The notes under the pieces: model-generated | Database searches by the model: none | What the model was told of the DNA's origin: nothing | The model's input: the letters and a program-made list of their open reading frames with translations, nothing else | In this document: positions 35,276 through 45,215 of the stretch, piece by piece | Position numbering within the stretch: position 1 is the first letter of the stretch | Layout: each line of letters opens with the position of its first letter | Made by a program: the position numbers and the translations under genes | Source: Actinomyces radicidentis | GTDB taxonomy: Bacteria > Actinomycetota > Actinomycetes > Actinomycetales > Actinomycetaceae | Direction of reading: 5' to 3' | DNA length: 64,000 nt | Assembly: GCF_001553565.1 (NCBI RefSeq) | Contig: NZ_CP014228.1 | Coordinates: 2,170,001 to 2,234,000, forward strand

Positions 35276-36165
35276 GCGCCCCCACCCAGGCGGCCGTCAC
35301 CGCCACCCTCGGGACCCGGCTCGGACGCCGCCCCCTGAGGACGCGCCGACCGCGGGCCACCGACGCCGACCTCCTCTTCGACGCGCCCGGCCCCCGCGGG
35401 CGACGCCGGATCCTCGTCGCCTCCGTGATCGCGACGCTCGTCATCGTCGGGATCGTCGCGCTCGTCCTGCACCAGGCCGCGGCCGCGGGCCAGCTCGCCT
35501 ACCCCAAGTGGCGGTACTTCGCCGGCGCCTCCATCGTCCGGTTCTTCGGCCGCGCCTTGGGCGACACCCTCGTCGCCACCGGCGTCAGCGCCCTCATCGC
35601 CTTCCCGCTCGGCGTCCTGCTCGGCTGGGTGAGGCTCGGGGCGAGCCGCGCGGTGCGCGGCGTCGTGGGCCTGTGGATCGACGCGATGCGCGCCGTGCCG
35701 ATGCTGCTCCTCGTGTACTTCTTCCTCCTGGCCGTGCCACGGATGGGGCTGACGCTCCCGTACTTCTGGATGCTCGTCATCCCGATCGTCATGTGCTCCT
35801 CGGCGACGACCGCGGAGGTCTTCCGCTCCGGCGTGCTCGCCCTGGACCGCGGTCAGACGGAGGCGGCCCAGGCCCTCGGCATGCGCCACGGGCTCACGAT
35901 GCGACTCGTCCTCGCCCCGCAGGCGCTGCGCCTCATGCTGCCGACGCTCATCACCCAGCTGGTGACGATCCTCAAGGACACGTCGCTCGGCTACGTCGTG
36001 GCGTACACCGAGCTCATGTACGCCGGGCGCCTCATCGTGCAGGCCGCGCGCGTCCAGCAGCTCGACGTCTACCTGCCGGCCTACGTCATCATCGCGGTCA
36101 TCTACGTCGTCCTGAACTGGCTGCTGGGCGCTCTCGCGCGCCTCGTGGAGGCCCGCACGCGCTGA
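35272..36165 (+). CDS. gluD: Amino-acid ABC transporter permease (GluD type)
   Basis: This second permease (297 aa) has a cytoplasmic N-terminus with LLFDAPGPRGRRR, characteristic of corynebacterial GluD, and the EAA loop EAAQALGMRHGLTMRLVLAPQAL. The ATG at 35272 overlaps gluC by ATGA. It ends the operon; pheS starts 92 nt later with its own promoter. Confidence 0.85.
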   Translation: MSAPTQAAVTATLGTRLGRRPLRTRRPRATDADLLFDAPGPRGRRRILVASVIATLVIVGIVALVLHQAAAAGQLAYPKWRYFAGASIVRFFGRALGDTLVATGVSALIAFPLGVLLGWVRLGASRAVRGVVGLWIDAMRAVPMLLLVYFFLLAVPRMGLTLPYFWMLVIPIVMCSSATTAEVFRSGVLALDRGQTEAAQALGMRHGLTMRLVLAPQALRLMLPTLITQLVTILKDTSLGYVVAYTELMYAGRLIVQAARVQQLDVYLPAYVIIAVIYVVLNWLLGALARLVEARTR

Positions 36166-36218
36166 GCCCCCCGGTCTCGCCTTCGCGCCCACGATTTCAG
36201 CGGCCCGACCGCTCGGAC

Positions 36219-36224
36219 TACCCT
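36219..36224 (+). promoter_or_regulatory. Candidate -10 of pheST
   Basis: TACCCT, 33 nt before pheS, with GGAAGG as ribosome site. No T-box or His/Phe-rich leader peptide is visible. Confidence 0.4.
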
Positions 36225-36257
36225 GGGCCCGATCCACGAAGACCGGAAGGCACCCAG

Positions 36258-37343
36258 ATGACTGACGCACCCGGCGCGCTGTCGCCGCTGGACGAGGAGG
36301 GCGTCGGCGCCCTCGTCGAGGAGGGGCTCGCCGCCATCGCAGCGGCAGACTCCCTGCCCGCCCTCAAGGAGGTGCGCCTGGCCTACACGGGTGACGCCTC
36401 CGTCCTCGCCCTCACCAACCGCGGCATCGGCAAGCTCGACAAGGCCGACAAGCCCGCCGCCGGCAAGCTCCTCGGCGGCGCCCGCGGCCGCCTCAACAAG
36501 GCCCTCGCCGAGCGGCAGGCCGTCCTCGAGGCCGAGGCCGAGGCCACCATGCTCGCCACCGAGGCCGTCGACGTCACCGTCCCCACGGACCGCGTCCCCG
36601 CCGGGGCCCGCCACCCCCTCGACGTCCTCGTCGACGAGGTCTCCGACTTCTTCACCTCCATGGGCTGGTCCATCGCCGAGGGGCCCGAGGTCGAGCACGA
36701 GTGGTTCGACTTCGACGCCCTCAACTTCGACGCCGACCACCCCGCCCGTCAGATGCAGGACACCTTCTACGTCGACGGCGCCTCCGTCGGCGCCGCGGAG
36801 GGGCAGCCGGCGAACCTCGTCATGCGCACCCACACCTCCCCGGTGCAGGCGCACGTCATGCTCGACAGCGAGCCCCCGATCTACATCGCCTGCCCCGGCA
36901 AGGTCTTCCGCTCCGACGAGCTCGACGCCACCCACACGCCCGTCTTCCACCAGGTCGAGGGCCTCGCCGTCGACAAGGGTCTCACGATGGGCCACCTCAA
37001 GGGCGTCCTCGACCACTTCGCGAAGTCGATGTTCGGCCCCGAGGCCCGCACCCGCCTGCGCCCGTCCTTCTTCCCCTTCACCGAGCCCAGCGCCGAGATG
37101 GACCTGTGGTTCCCGCAGAAGAAGGGCGGCCCCGGCTGGATCGAGTGGGGTGGCTGCGGCATGGTCAACCCCAACGTGCTCACCGCCTGCGGCATCGACC
37201 CCGAGGTCTCCACGGGCTTCGCCTTCGGCATGGGCCTGGAGCGCACCCTCATGCTCCGCCACGGCATCGCCGACATGCACGACATCGTCGAGGGCGACAT
37301 CCGCTTCTCCCAGCAGTTCGGCACCACCGGAAAGGGGAACTGA
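36258..37343 (+). CDS. pheS: Phenylalanyl-tRNA synthetase alpha subunit
   Basis: The catalytic subunit (361 aa) of the heterotetramer has the N-terminal coiled-coil (residues ~1-95), then class II motifs: HPLDVLVDEVSDFFTSMGW, MQDTFYVD, MRTHTSPVQ (motif 2 area), FRSDELDATHTPVFHQVEG and the motif 3 stretch GFAFGMGLERTLMLRHGI. The start is ATG 36258 after GGAAGG. pheT follows after 1 nt. Confidence 0.96.
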   Translation: MTDAPGALSPLDEEGVGALVEEGLAAIAAADSLPALKEVRLAYTGDASVLALTNRGIGKLDKADKPAAGKLLGGARGRLNKALAERQAVLEAEAEATMLATEAVDVTVPTDRVPAGARHPLDVLVDEVSDFFTSMGWSIAEGPEVEHEWFDFDALNFDADHPARQMQDTFYVDGASVGAAEGQPANLVMRTHTSPVQAHVMLDSEPPIYIACPGKVFRSDELDATHTPVFHQVEGLAVDKGLTMGHLKGVLDHFAKSMFGPEARTRLRPSFFPFTEPSAEMDLWFPQKKGGPGWIEWGGCGMVNPNVLTACGIDPEVSTGFAFGMGLERTLMLRHGIADMHDIVEGDIRFSQQFGTTGKGN

Positions 37344-37344
37344 C

Positions 37345-40008
37345 ATGCCTTACGTCCCGATCGAGTGGCTCCGCGAGCACGTCGACGTCCCCTCCGGCAC
37401 CACGGCCGAGCAGCTGGCCGCCGACCTCGTCAAGGTCGGCCTCGAGGAGGAGCAGATCGTTCCCCCGGCCGTCACCGGCCCCCTCGTCGTCGGCCGGGTC
37501 CTGACCCGCGACGCCAAGGAGCAGTCCAACGGCAAGGTCATCAACTACTGCCGCGTCGACGTCGGCGCCGAGCACAACGACGCCCCGGGCACGGGCAAGG
37601 AGCCGAGCGAGCTGCCCAGCCGCGGCATCGTCTGCGGCGCCCACAACTTCGAGGTCGGGGACTCCGTCGTCGTCTCCCTGCCCGGGGCCGTCCTGCCCGG
37701 TGACTTCGCCATCGCCGCCCGCAAGACCTACGGGCACACCTCCGACGGCATGATCTGCTCCGCGAAGGAACTAGGGGTCGGCGAGGGCCCCGATGCAGCA
37801 ACCGGCATCATCGTGCTCGACCAGTGGCTCCCCGAGCACGGCCACGACGGCGAGGAGCTCCCCGCCCCCGGCACGAACGCCATCCCGCTCCTCGGTCTGG
37901 GCGACGAGGTCCTCGAGATCAACATCACCCCGGACCGCGGCTACGCGTTCTCCATGCGCGGCGTCGCCCGCGAGTACTCCCACTCCACCGGCGCCCGCTT
38001 CACCGACCCCGCCGACGGCGCCAACACGGGGCTCTTCCCGAACGGCGTCGCCGAGGGGCGCGAGGACGGCTTCCCCATCCGCTTCGCCGAGGACGCGAGC
38101 CCCATCCACGGCCGGCCCGGCGTCGACCGCTACGTCGCCCGCGTCGTGCGCGGCGTCGACCCGGCCGCCCCGAGCCCGCAGTGGATGCACGACCGCCTCA
38201 CCGCGGCCGGCATGCGCCCCATCTCGCTCGCCGTCGACGTCACCAACTACGTCATGCTCGACCTCGGCCAGCCGCTGCACGCCTTCGACCTCGGCAAGCT
38301 GAGCGCCCCGATCGTCGTGCGCCGCGCCCAGCCGGGTGAGACGCTCGCCTTCCTTGACGAGGTCACCCGCGCCCTCGATCCCGAGGACCTCGTCATCGCC
38401 GACTCCCCGGCCGGCGAGGGCTCCCGCGCCCTCGTCCTGGCCGGCGTCTTCGGCGGCGCCGAGACCGAGATCGACGAGTCGACCACGGACGTCCTCATCG
38501 AGGCCGCCCACTTCGACGCCGTCTCCATCGCCCGCTCCGCCCGCCGCCACAAGCTCCCCACGGAGTCCTCCAAGCGCAACGAGCGCGGCGTGGACACCCG
38601 CCTCCAGGCCGTCGCCGCCCAGCGCGCCGTCGACCTCCTCGTCGAGTACGGCGGCGGCACCGCGGACGACGCCGTCACCGACGTCGACCGCACCGTCGCC
38701 CCGGAGCCGATCGTCATCCGCGCCGACGCCGCCGAGCGCCTCACCGGCGTCGCCTACGGGACGCCCCGCGTCACCGAGCTCCTCACCGCCGTCGGCTGCA
38801 CCGTCGAGCCCGCTGGGACGGACTCCGAGGGCCACGAGCTCCTCTCCGTCACCGCCCCGACCTGGAGGCCCGACCTCGTGGGCGCCGCCCACTTCGCCGA
38901 GGAGGTCGCCCGTCTCGACGGCTACGACGCCATCCCCGTCGTCGTCCCGCAGGCCCCCGCCGGCACGGGGCTGACCGTGCGCCAGAAGGCCCGCCGCGAC
39001 GTCGTGCGCGCCCTCGCCGACGCCGGCCTCACGCAGGTCCTGTCCTACCCCTTCGTCGGCGACGTCCACGACCGCCTCGGCCTGCCCGAGGACGACCCGC
39101 GTCGCAAGGCCCTGCGGCTGGCGAACCCGCTCGCCGAGGACGCCCCGCTCCTGCGCACGAGCGTCCTCGACTCCCTCGTCGAGATCGCGCGCCGCAACGT
39201 CTCGCGCGGCCTGCCGGACGTCGCCGTCTACGAGCTCGGCGCCGTCACCCTCCCCGAGGGCACCGTCCCCGCCTGCATCGTGGGCGTCGACCACCGACCG
39301 AGCGCCGAGGAGGTCGCCGCCCTCGAGGCCGGCATCCCGAACCAGCCCACGCACGTCGGAGCCGTCCTCGCCGGCGAGCGGGTCCGCTCCGGCGTCCTCG
39401 GCGCCGGGCGCCCCTGGGACTGGGCCGACGCCGTCCAGGTCGTCCGCACCGTCGCCTCCGCCCTCGGCGTCGCCGTCGAGGTGAGCGCTCCCGAGGAGCC
39501 CGTCGCCCCGTGGCACCCGGGCCGCACCGCCGAGGTGCGCCTCGCCTCGGTGCGCGAGGGCAAGGACCTCGTGCCGGGAGCCCTCGTGGCCCACGCGGGT
39601 GAGCTTCACCCGCGCGTCGCCAAGGAGCTCGGCCTTCCCGCCCGGGCCTGCGCCGTCGAGATCGACCTCGAGCTGCTGCTCGACGCCGTCGAGGCCGCGG
39701 GCGTCCTCCAGGTCAGAGCGATCCCGACCTTCCCGGCCGCCAAGGAGGACGTCGCCCTCGTCGTCGACGAGTCCGTCACCGCGGCCGCCGTCGAGGCCGT
39801 CGTCCGCGAGGCCGCCGGGGAGCTCGGCGAGGAGGTTCGCCTCTTCGACGTCTTCCGCGGCGAGCAGCTCGGCGAGGGCAGGAAGTCGCTCGCCTTCTCC
39901 CTGCGCCTGCGCGGCGACCACACGCTCACCGCGGAGGAGACCGCGGGGGTGCGCAAGCGCATCGTCAAGCGAGCCGCCAAGCGTCTCGGCGCCGAGCTGC
40001 GCGGCTGA
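37345..40008 (+). CDS. pheT: Phenylalanyl-tRNA synthetase beta subunit
   Basis: The beta subunit (887 aa) is slightly longer than usual. In order: MPYVPIEWLREHVDVP, the tRNA-binding OB domain (residues ~40-165), the B5/B3-4 editing region (LEINITPDRGYAFSMRGVA, LAVDVTNYVMLDLGQPLHAFDL) and the C-terminal anticodon-binding FDX-ACB domain (FPAAKEDVALVVDESV... SLAFSLRLRGDHTLTAEE). Start ATG 37345 is 1 nt after the pheS stop. Confidence 0.96.
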   Translation: MPYVPIEWLREHVDVPSGTTAEQLAADLVKVGLEEEQIVPPAVTGPLVVGRVLTRDAKEQSNGKVINYCRVDVGAEHNDAPGTGKEPSELPSRGIVCGAHNFEVGDSVVVSLPGAVLPGDFAIAARKTYGHTSDGMICSAKELGVGEGPDAATGIIVLDQWLPEHGHDGEELPAPGTNAIPLLGLGDEVLEINITPDRGYAFSMRGVAREYSHSTGARFTDPADGANTGLFPNGVAEGREDGFPIRFAEDASPIHGRPGVDRYVARVVRGVDPAAPSPQWMHDRLTAAGMRPISLAVDVTNYVMLDLGQPLHAFDLGKLSAPIVVRRAQPGETLAFLDEVTRALDPEDLVIADSPAGEGSRALVLAGVFGGAETEIDESTTDVLIEAAHFDAVSIARSARRHKLPTESSKRNERGVDTRLQAVAAQRAVDLLVEYGGGTADDAVTDVDRTVAPEPIVIRADAAERLTGVAYGTPRVTELLTAVGCTVEPAGTDSEGHELLSVTAPTWRPDLVGAAHFAEEVARLDGYDAIPVVVPQAPAGTGLTVRQKARRDVVRALADAGLTQVLSYPFVGDVHDRLGLPEDDPRRKALRLANPLAEDAPLLRTSVLDSLVEIARRNVSRGLPDVAVYELGAVTLPEGTVPACIVGVDHRPSAEEVAALEAGIPNQPTHVGAVLAGERVRSGVLGAGRPWDWADAVQVVRTVASALGVAVEVSAPEEPVAPWHPGRTAEVRLASVREGKDLVPGALVAHAGELHPRVAKELGLPARACAVEIDLELLLDAVEAAGVLQVRAIPTFPAAKEDVALVVDESVTAAAVEAVVREAAGELGEEVRLFDVFRGEQLGEGRKSLAFSLRLRGDHTLTAEETAGVRKRIVKRAAKRLGAELRG

Positions 40009-40069
40009 GCCTCCGGCCCCCTGCGCCGAGTCCGGTCGCGGGAGACCTCGCGGCCGAGCCTCGCGTTCT

Positions 40070-40134
40070 GCGATCACACGACGGTCCGCCCGGCCCCGCT
40101 GCAAGCGGGGCCGGGCGGACCGTCGTGTGATCGC
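40070..40134. terminator. 31-bp perfect palindrome between pheT and the reductase pseudogene
   Basis: A perfect 31-bp inverted repeat with only a GCA loop: the left arm runs GCGATCACACGACGGTCC... to 40100 and the right arm from 40104 to 40134. It lies between convergent genes and probably terminates both. Its length is far above a normal terminator. Confidence 0.8.
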
Positions 40135-40202
40135 TGGGGCCGCACCGAGCGGCGCCCGGGCGTCGGCGACCCCGCCCGCCGCTCAGCGCCCCGCGGAGGG
40201 AC

Positions 40203-41070
40203 TCACTTGCCGGAGAACACCGGGAAGCGGCTGTCCTCGCCGTAGTCGGCGAAGCGCAGGGCCGACAGCGCCGCCATGTCCTCCTCGGAGATCTCGAAGT
40301 CGACGGCCGCGTTGTCCCGCATGTGCTCCGGGGCCGGCGGTCTTCGGCAGCGGCACGAGTCCGCGTTGGAGGAGGTAGCGGACGCACAGCGCCGGGACGC
40401 TCGCCCCGTAGCGGGCCGCGACCTCCGCGACCGTGCGCTCGCCCAGGATCGCGCCGTGGGCGACGGGGGAGTAGCCCTCGACGAGGATCCCATGGGACTC
40501 GCAGTAGGCGATGAGCCCGTCGGGGGTGTTGCCGACGTGCGCGAGGAGCTGGTTGACCTGCGGGACGACCGCGCCGTGCTCGATGAGGTTGTCGAGGTCG
40601 TGCTCGCGGAAGTTGGACACGCCGATGGCGCGGATCTTCCCCGCCGCCTGCGCCTCCTCGAGCGCCGTCCACGCGGCGAGGTTCCCCTCGTCGTAGGAGC
40701 CGCCGCGGAAGTCCGCCCAGGGCTCGGGGGAGTGGATGAGCATGAGGTCGAGGTGGTCCAGTCCCATCCGCTCGAGGGACTCGTCGATGGCCGCGGCCGC
40801 GGCGTCGTGGTCCTTGACCTCGGCGGCGAGCTTCGTGGTGACGAAGATCTGCTCGCGGGGCACGGCGGCGCTGCGGACGCCCTCGCCGACGCCGCGCTCG
40901 TTGCCGTAGGCCTGGGCGGTGTCGACGTGGCGGTAGCCGATCTCGACGGCGTCGCGGACCGCCTGGGCGGCGTCGGCGTCGTCGATGAACCAGGTGCCGA
41001 GCCCCAGGACGGGGATCTCGACGCCGTTCGCCAGCATGCGCGTCTGAGTGAGGGCGGTGGTCTCGGTCAT
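40203..41070 (-). pseudogene. Aldo/keto reductase with a single-base frameshift
   Basis: The gene encodes a ~288-residue AKR family reductase (NADPH-dependent). The first ~245 residues are intact: GLGTWFIDDA, the active-site Asp and Tyr in HVDTAQAYGNE, Lys in VTTKL, and His in LMLIHSPEPW. After LVPLPKTAGP the frame breaks; reading one base differently resumes with PEHMRDNAAVDFEISEEDM and ends DSRFPVFSGK at 40203. The extra base lies in the run GGGG at 40330-40333 (plus strand). Without correction the frame runs to 40183 with a basic nonsense tail. It may be a sequencing error, a phase-variable tract or a recent pseudogene. Confidence 0.8.
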
Positions 41071-41270
41071 TCCTCGGTTCCTTCCGGCCGGGTGAGGGGC
41101 CGCTCGCCGTCGGTGCCCGACGGCGCGGGGCGCGACCCGAGCCTACGGCTGGGCGTCGCAGGGGGACACGGGCGCCGCTCGCCTCAGCGGGGTCCCAGCA
41201 GGACCCCCGTCCGCCGCACCTGGGACCTCGGACTCGCTCGCGATGTGGTCCAGACCGCAATACTTGGGGC

Positions 41271-41765
41271 ATGAACATCCTTCTCGTCTCCTCATCACGT
41301 CACGGCTCCACCGACGAGGTCGCGGACGTCATCGCGGAGCGCCTCCGGGAGGCCGGGCTCACCGTCGAGCAGGCCCACCCCGAGGACGTCACCGACGTCT
41401 CCGGCTACGACGCCTTCGTCATCGGCAGCGCCATCTACATGACCCACTGGACCGACGAGGCCGTCGAGTTCACGTGGCGCTTCCACGACGAGCTCCGCGA
41501 GAAGCCCGTGTGGGCCTTCTCCGTGGGCCTGTCCGGTCTGCCCAAGGGGCAGATCTCAGACCCGCACCGCATCGGCCCCGTCCTGCTCAACCTCGACCCC
41601 GAGGACCACATCACCTTCCCCGGGCGCCTCGACCCGAGCAGCCTCACCCTGCGCGAGCGCACCATCGCCCGGATGGGCGGCGCGAGCGAGGGCGACTTCC
41701 GCGACATGGACGCGGTGCGCGACTGGGCCGGCGCCATCGCCACCACCCTCACTTCGCTGTCCTGA
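41271..41765 (+). CDS. Flavodoxin-domain protein
   Basis: The protein (164 aa) begins with the FMN phosphate-binding loop MNILLVSSSRHGSTDEVADVI and continues with YDAFVIGSAIYMTHW and FSVGLSGLPK, the pattern of HemG-like and other flavodoxin-domain proteins. Electron-transfer or quinone/protoporphyrinogen oxidase function is possible but unresolved. AATACT (41259-41264) lies 6 nt before the ATG with no ribosome site, so it may be leaderless. Confidence 0.8.
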   Translation: MNILLVSSSRHGSTDEVADVIAERLREAGLTVEQAHPEDVTDVSGYDAFVIGSAIYMTHWTDEAVEFTWRFHDELREKPVWAFSVGLSGLPKGQISDPHRIGPVLLNLDPEDHITFPGRLDPSSLTLRERTIARMGGASEGDFRDMDAVRDWAGAIATTLTSLS

Positions 41766-41771
41766 CCGGCA

Positions 41772-41794
41772 CGGTCGGCCCTCCGGCCCGACCG
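41772..41794 (+). terminator. Hairpin after the flavodoxin gene
   Basis: CGGTCGG (41772-41778) and CCGACCG (41788-41794) form a 7-bp stem extended by G-C pairs, immediately after the stop codon. Confidence 0.5.
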
Positions 41795-41929
41795 ACGAGT
41801 CCGCACGCTGACGGCCGTCCGCCGCGCCCGCCGGGGCGCAGCTGACGGCCGTTGAGCGGGGCGGGCGCGCTCGCGCGCTACCCTGTGAGCAAGGCGACGA
41901 CGAGCAAGGCTCCTCACGGTTTCGTATTT

Positions 41930-41950
41930 GTATGCATGCGGACGTATGGT
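41930..41950 (+). promoter_or_regulatory. ARG box overlapping the argC -10
   Basis: GTATGCATGCGGACGTATGG (41930-41949) resembles the Streptomyces argC ARG box (half sites like ATGCAT and its imperfect inverse). It covers TATGGT (41945-41950), the probable -10, which is 6 nt before argC ATG. ArgR bound here would block the promoter. ArgR is encoded in the same operon. Confidence 0.6.
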
Positions 41951-41956
41951 TTCTGC

Positions 41957-43075
41957 ATGACCTGGACAGCAGCAGTCGCCGGAGCCACCGGCTACGCCGG
42001 AGGGGAGGCGCTCCGCCTCCTCGCCGCCCACCCGAGCATCGAGGTCGGCGCCGTCACCGGCTCCTCCAGCGTCGGGAGCCTCCTCGGCACCCACCACCCC
42101 CACCTCCTCTCCCTGGCCGGCCGCGTGGTCGAGCCCACCGACGTCGAGCACCTCCGCGGTCACGACGTCGTCCTCCTCGCACTCCCGCACGGCGCCTCCG
42201 GCGCGGTGACCGCCGCCATCGAGGCCGACGTCGCCGCCGGCACCTGGGGCGGGCCGGACCCCGTCATCCTCGACTGCGGTGCCGACCACCGCCTCACCGA
42301 CCCCGCCGCCTGGGCCGCCTTCTACGGCACCGAGCACGCCGGCGCCTGGACCTACGGCATGCCCGAGCTCCTCCACGCCGGGGAGACCGCCGCCGCCGCC
42401 CAGCGCGCCGAGCTCGCCGCCACCCACCGCGTCGCCGTCCCCGGATGCAACGTCACCGCCGTGACGCTCGCCGCCCAGCCCGGCGTCGCCGCCGGCCTCA
42501 TCGACCCGAGCTCCGTCACCGCCGTGCTCGCCGTCGGCTACTCCGGCGCCGGCAAGTCCCTCAAGCCGCACCTCACCGCCGCCGAGGCCCTCGGCTCCGC
42601 CCAGCCCTACGGCGTCGGCGGCACCCACCGGCACATCCCCGAGATCATCCAGAACCTCGAGGTCGCCGGCGCCGCGGCCGGCAGCGTGCACCTGTCCTTC
42701 ACGCCCGTCCTCGTGCCCATGAGCCGCGGCGTCCTCGCCACGGTCACCGCCCCCGTCACCGACGCCGTCGCCTCCGCCGCCGACCCGCAGGCCGCCCTGC
42801 GCGAGGCGTGGGAGGCCGCCTACGGCGCGCCCGGCAGCGGCGAGGGCGTCGTCTCCATCCTGCCCGAGGGCGTCTGGCCCACCACCGGCGCCGTCGCCGG
42901 ATCCGGCCTGGCCACCGTCCAGGTCGCCTACGACGCCGCCGCCGGCGTCGCCACGATGCTCTGCGCCATCGACAACCTCGGCAAGGGCACCGCCTCCGCG
43001 GCCGTCCAGTCCCTCAACCTCGCCCTCGGCCTGCCCGAGACCACCGGCGTCGTCACGGAAGGAGTCGCGCCGTGA
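41957..43075 (+). CDS. argC: N-acetyl-gamma-glutamyl-phosphate reductase
   Basis: The enzyme (372 aa) is the third step of arginine synthesis. The NADP fold starts AAVAGATGYAGGEALRLL, and the catalytic Cys is C164 in VAVPGCNVTAVT. The ATG 41957 (MTWTAAVAGATGYAGG) is chosen because TATGGT lies 6 nt before it; in-frame ATG 41936 is inside the ARG box. It overlaps argJ by 4 nt. Confidence 0.94.
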   Translation: MTWTAAVAGATGYAGGEALRLLAAHPSIEVGAVTGSSSVGSLLGTHHPHLLSLAGRVVEPTDVEHLRGHDVVLLALPHGASGAVTAAIEADVAAGTWGGPDPVILDCGADHRLTDPAAWAAFYGTEHAGAWTYGMPELLHAGETAAAAQRAELAATHRVAVPGCNVTAVTLAAQPGVAAGLIDPSSVTAVLAVGYSGAGKSLKPHLTAAEALGSAQPYGVGGTHRHIPEIIQNLEVAGAAAGSVHLSFTPVLVPMSRGVLATVTAPVTDAVASAADPQAALREAWEAAYGAPGSGEGVVSILPEGVWPTTGAVAGSGLATVQVAYDAAAGVATMLCAIDNLGKGTASAAVQSLNLALGLPETTGVVTEGVAP

Positions 43076-44271
43076 GCGTCACCGCCGCCAAGGGCTTCCG
43101 CGCCGCCGGCGTCGTCGCCGGCCTCAAGGAGTCCGGCAAGCCCGACCTGGCCCTCGTCGTCAACGACGGTCCCCTCGACGTCGCCGCCGGCGTCTTCACC
43201 ACCAACCGCGTCGTCGCCGCCCCCGTCGTCTGGTCCCGGAACGCCGTCGCCGACGGCACCGCCCGCGCCGTCATCCTCAACTCCGGCTCCGCCAACGCCT
43301 GCACCGGGGAGCGAGGTGCCACCGACGCCCGCGCCACCGCCGAGTACCTCGCCGGCGTCCTCTCCTCCCAGCCGGGCGCCGCGCCCGTCGACGGCACCGA
43401 CGTCCTCGTGTGCTCCACCGGCGTCATCGGCGCGCCGATCGACATGCCGGTCCTCCTGGCCGGGGCCTCGGCCGCCGTCGCAGCGCTCGACGCCTCGGCC
43501 GAGGCCGCCCACAGAGCCGCCACCGCCATCATGACGACCGACACCGTCTCCAAGGAGGACGCCCTCAGCCTCGAGGGGCCCGCCGGCACCTGGAGCCTCG
43601 GCGGCATGATCAAGGGCGTCGGCATGCTCGCCCCCGGCATGGCCACCATGCTCTGCGTCCTCACCACCGACGCCGTCGTCACCGCCGACGACGCGCGCGC
43701 CGCCCTCGTCGCGGCCGCCGCCCGCACCGTCAACCGCATCAACTCCGACGGCTGCATGTCCACCAACGACACCGTCCTCCTCCTCGCCTCCGGCGGCTCC
43801 GGCGTCGCTCCCGAGCAGGAGGAGCTCGACGACGCCGTCGCCGAGGTCCTCGGACGGCTCGGCCGCCGCCTCGTCGCCGACGCCGAGGGTGCCACCCACG
43901 ACATCGCCATCACCGTCTCCGGCGCCGTCTCTGAGGAGGCCGCCGAGGCCGCCGCCCGCACGGTCTCCGCCTCCAACCTCCTCAAGTGCGCCGTGGCCGG
44001 CAACGACCCCAACTGGGGTCGCGTCCTGTCCCAGCTCGGTACCGTCCCCGAGGAGGTCTGCCCCTTCGACGCCGAGGAGGTCGACGTCGCCGTCAACGGG
44101 GTGACGATCTTCCGCCACGGCGGCCTCGGCGAGGACCGGGGCCTCGTCGACATGACCCCGCGCGAGACCCGCATCGACATCGCCCTCCACCACGGCGCGG
44201 CCGAGGCCACCGTCTGGACCAACGACCTCACCCACGGCTACGTCACCATCAACGCGGACTACACGACATGA
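43072..44271 (+). CDS. argJ: Bifunctional ornithine acetyltransferase/N-acetylglutamate synthase
   Basis: This self-cleaving enzyme (399 aa) recycles the acetyl group. The cleavage/catalytic Thr is T192 in [17 protein letters not shown]. Other family segments are [28 protein letters not shown], and [20 protein letters not shown] 43072 overlaps argC (GTGA). ArgJ may also serve as the NAGS; no argA is nearby. Confidence 0.94.
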   Translation: MSVTAAKGFRAAGVVAGLKESGKPDLALVVNDGPLDVAAGVFTTNRVVAAPVVWSRNAVADGTARAVILNSGSANACTGERGATDARATAEYLAGVLSSQPGAAPVDGTDVLVCSTGVIGAPIDMPVLLAGASAAVAALDASAEAAHRAATAIMTTDTVSKEDALSLEGPAGTWSLGGMIKGVGMLAPGMATMLCVLTTDAVVTADDARAALVAAAARTVNRINSDGCMSTNDTVLLLASGGSGVAPEQEELDDAVAEVLGRLGRRLVADAEGATHDIAITVSGAVSEEAAEAAARTVSASNLLKCAVAGNDPNWGRVLSQLGTVPEEVCPFDAEEVDVAVNGVTIFRHGGLGEDRGLVDMTPRETRIDIALHHGAAEATVWTNDLTHGYVTINADYTT

Positions 44272-45215
44272 GCACGAGCACCGACACCGCCCCGGGCCCC
44301 CGGATCACCCCGGCGCAGAAGGCCTCCGTCCTCCTGGAGGCCATGCCCTGGCTGCGCGCCTACAGGGGCGCCACGATCGTCATCAAGTACGGCGGCAACG
44401 CCATGGTCGACGAGTCCCTCAAGCGCGCCTTCGCCGAGGACGTCCTCTTCCTCCACCAGGTCGGCCTGCGGCCCGTCGTCGTCCACGGCGGCGGCCCCCA
44501 GATCAACGCCATGCTGGGGCGCCTCGGCATCGAGTCCGAGTTCCGCGGCGGCCTGCGCGTCACCACCCCCGAGGTCATGGACGTCGTCCGGATGGTCCTC
44601 ACCGGCTCCGTCCAGCGCGAGCTCGTCAGCCTCCTCAACGTCCACGGCTCCCCGGCCGTCGGCATCTCCGGCGAGGACGGCGGCCTCCTGTCCGCCCGCC
44701 AGCGCCTGGCCACCGTCGACGGCGAGAGCGTCGACGTCGGCCTGGTCGGCGACGTCGTCCGCGTCGACCCCCGCACCGTCACCGAGCTGCTCGACCAGGG
44801 GCGCATCCCCGTCATCTCCTCGGTCGCGCCGCTCATGGCCGACCCGACGACCGTCCTCAACATCAACGCGGACACGGCCGCGGCGGCGATCGCCATCGCC
44901 CTCAAGGCCCAGAAGCTCATCATGCTCACCGACGTCGAGGGCCTCTACTCCAACTGGCCGGACCGCACGTCCCTCGTCTCCCGCATCGGTGTGGACGCCC
45001 TCGAGGCGCTCCTGCCGGAGCTCGAGTCCGGGATGATCCCCAAGATGGAGGCCTGCCTGCGGGCCGTGCAGGGGGGAGTGGGGCAGGCCCACGTCGTCGA
45101 CGGTCGCGAGCCCCACTCCATGCTCCTCGAGATCGTCACGGACGACGGCGTCGGCACCGTCGTCTACCCCGAGCACACCAGCCAGTCGCGTACGAAGGGA
45201 GGACCGACGCTGTGA
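44268..45215 (+). CDS. argB: Acetylglutamate kinase
   Basis: The kinase (315 aa) has [16 protein letters not shown] and [14 protein letters not shown] for phosphate and substrate binding, [30 protein letters not shown] for ATP, and [14 protein letters not shown]. It overlaps argJ by 4 nt. The N-terminal helix ([17 protein letters not shown]) is the type found in arginine-inhibited hexameric forms, so feedback control is likely. Confidence 0.95.
   Translation: MSTSTDTAPGPRITPAQKASVLLEAMPWLRAYRGATIVIKYGGNAMVDESLKRAFAEDVLFLHQVGLRPVVVHGGGPQINAMLGRLGIESEFRGGLRVTTPEVMDVVRMVLTGSVQRELVSLLNVHGSPAVGISGEDGGLLSARQRLATVDGESVDVGLVGDVVRVDPRTVTELLDQGRIPVISSVAPLMADPTTVLNINADTAAAAIAIALKAQKLIMLTDVEGLYSNWPDRTSLVSRIGVDALEALLPELESGMIPKMEACLRAVQGGVGQAHVVDGREPHSMLLEIVTDDGVGTVVYPEHTSQSRTKGGPTL

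Noticed and set aside
37771-40104. Long minus-strand open frame opposite pheT
   Set aside because: Low-complexity mirror of pheT codon bias; pheT itself is unambiguous.
41885-41956. N-terminal extension of argC from GTG 41885 or ATG 41936
   Set aside because: The region holds the ARG box and -10; the NADP fold begins directly after ATG 41957.
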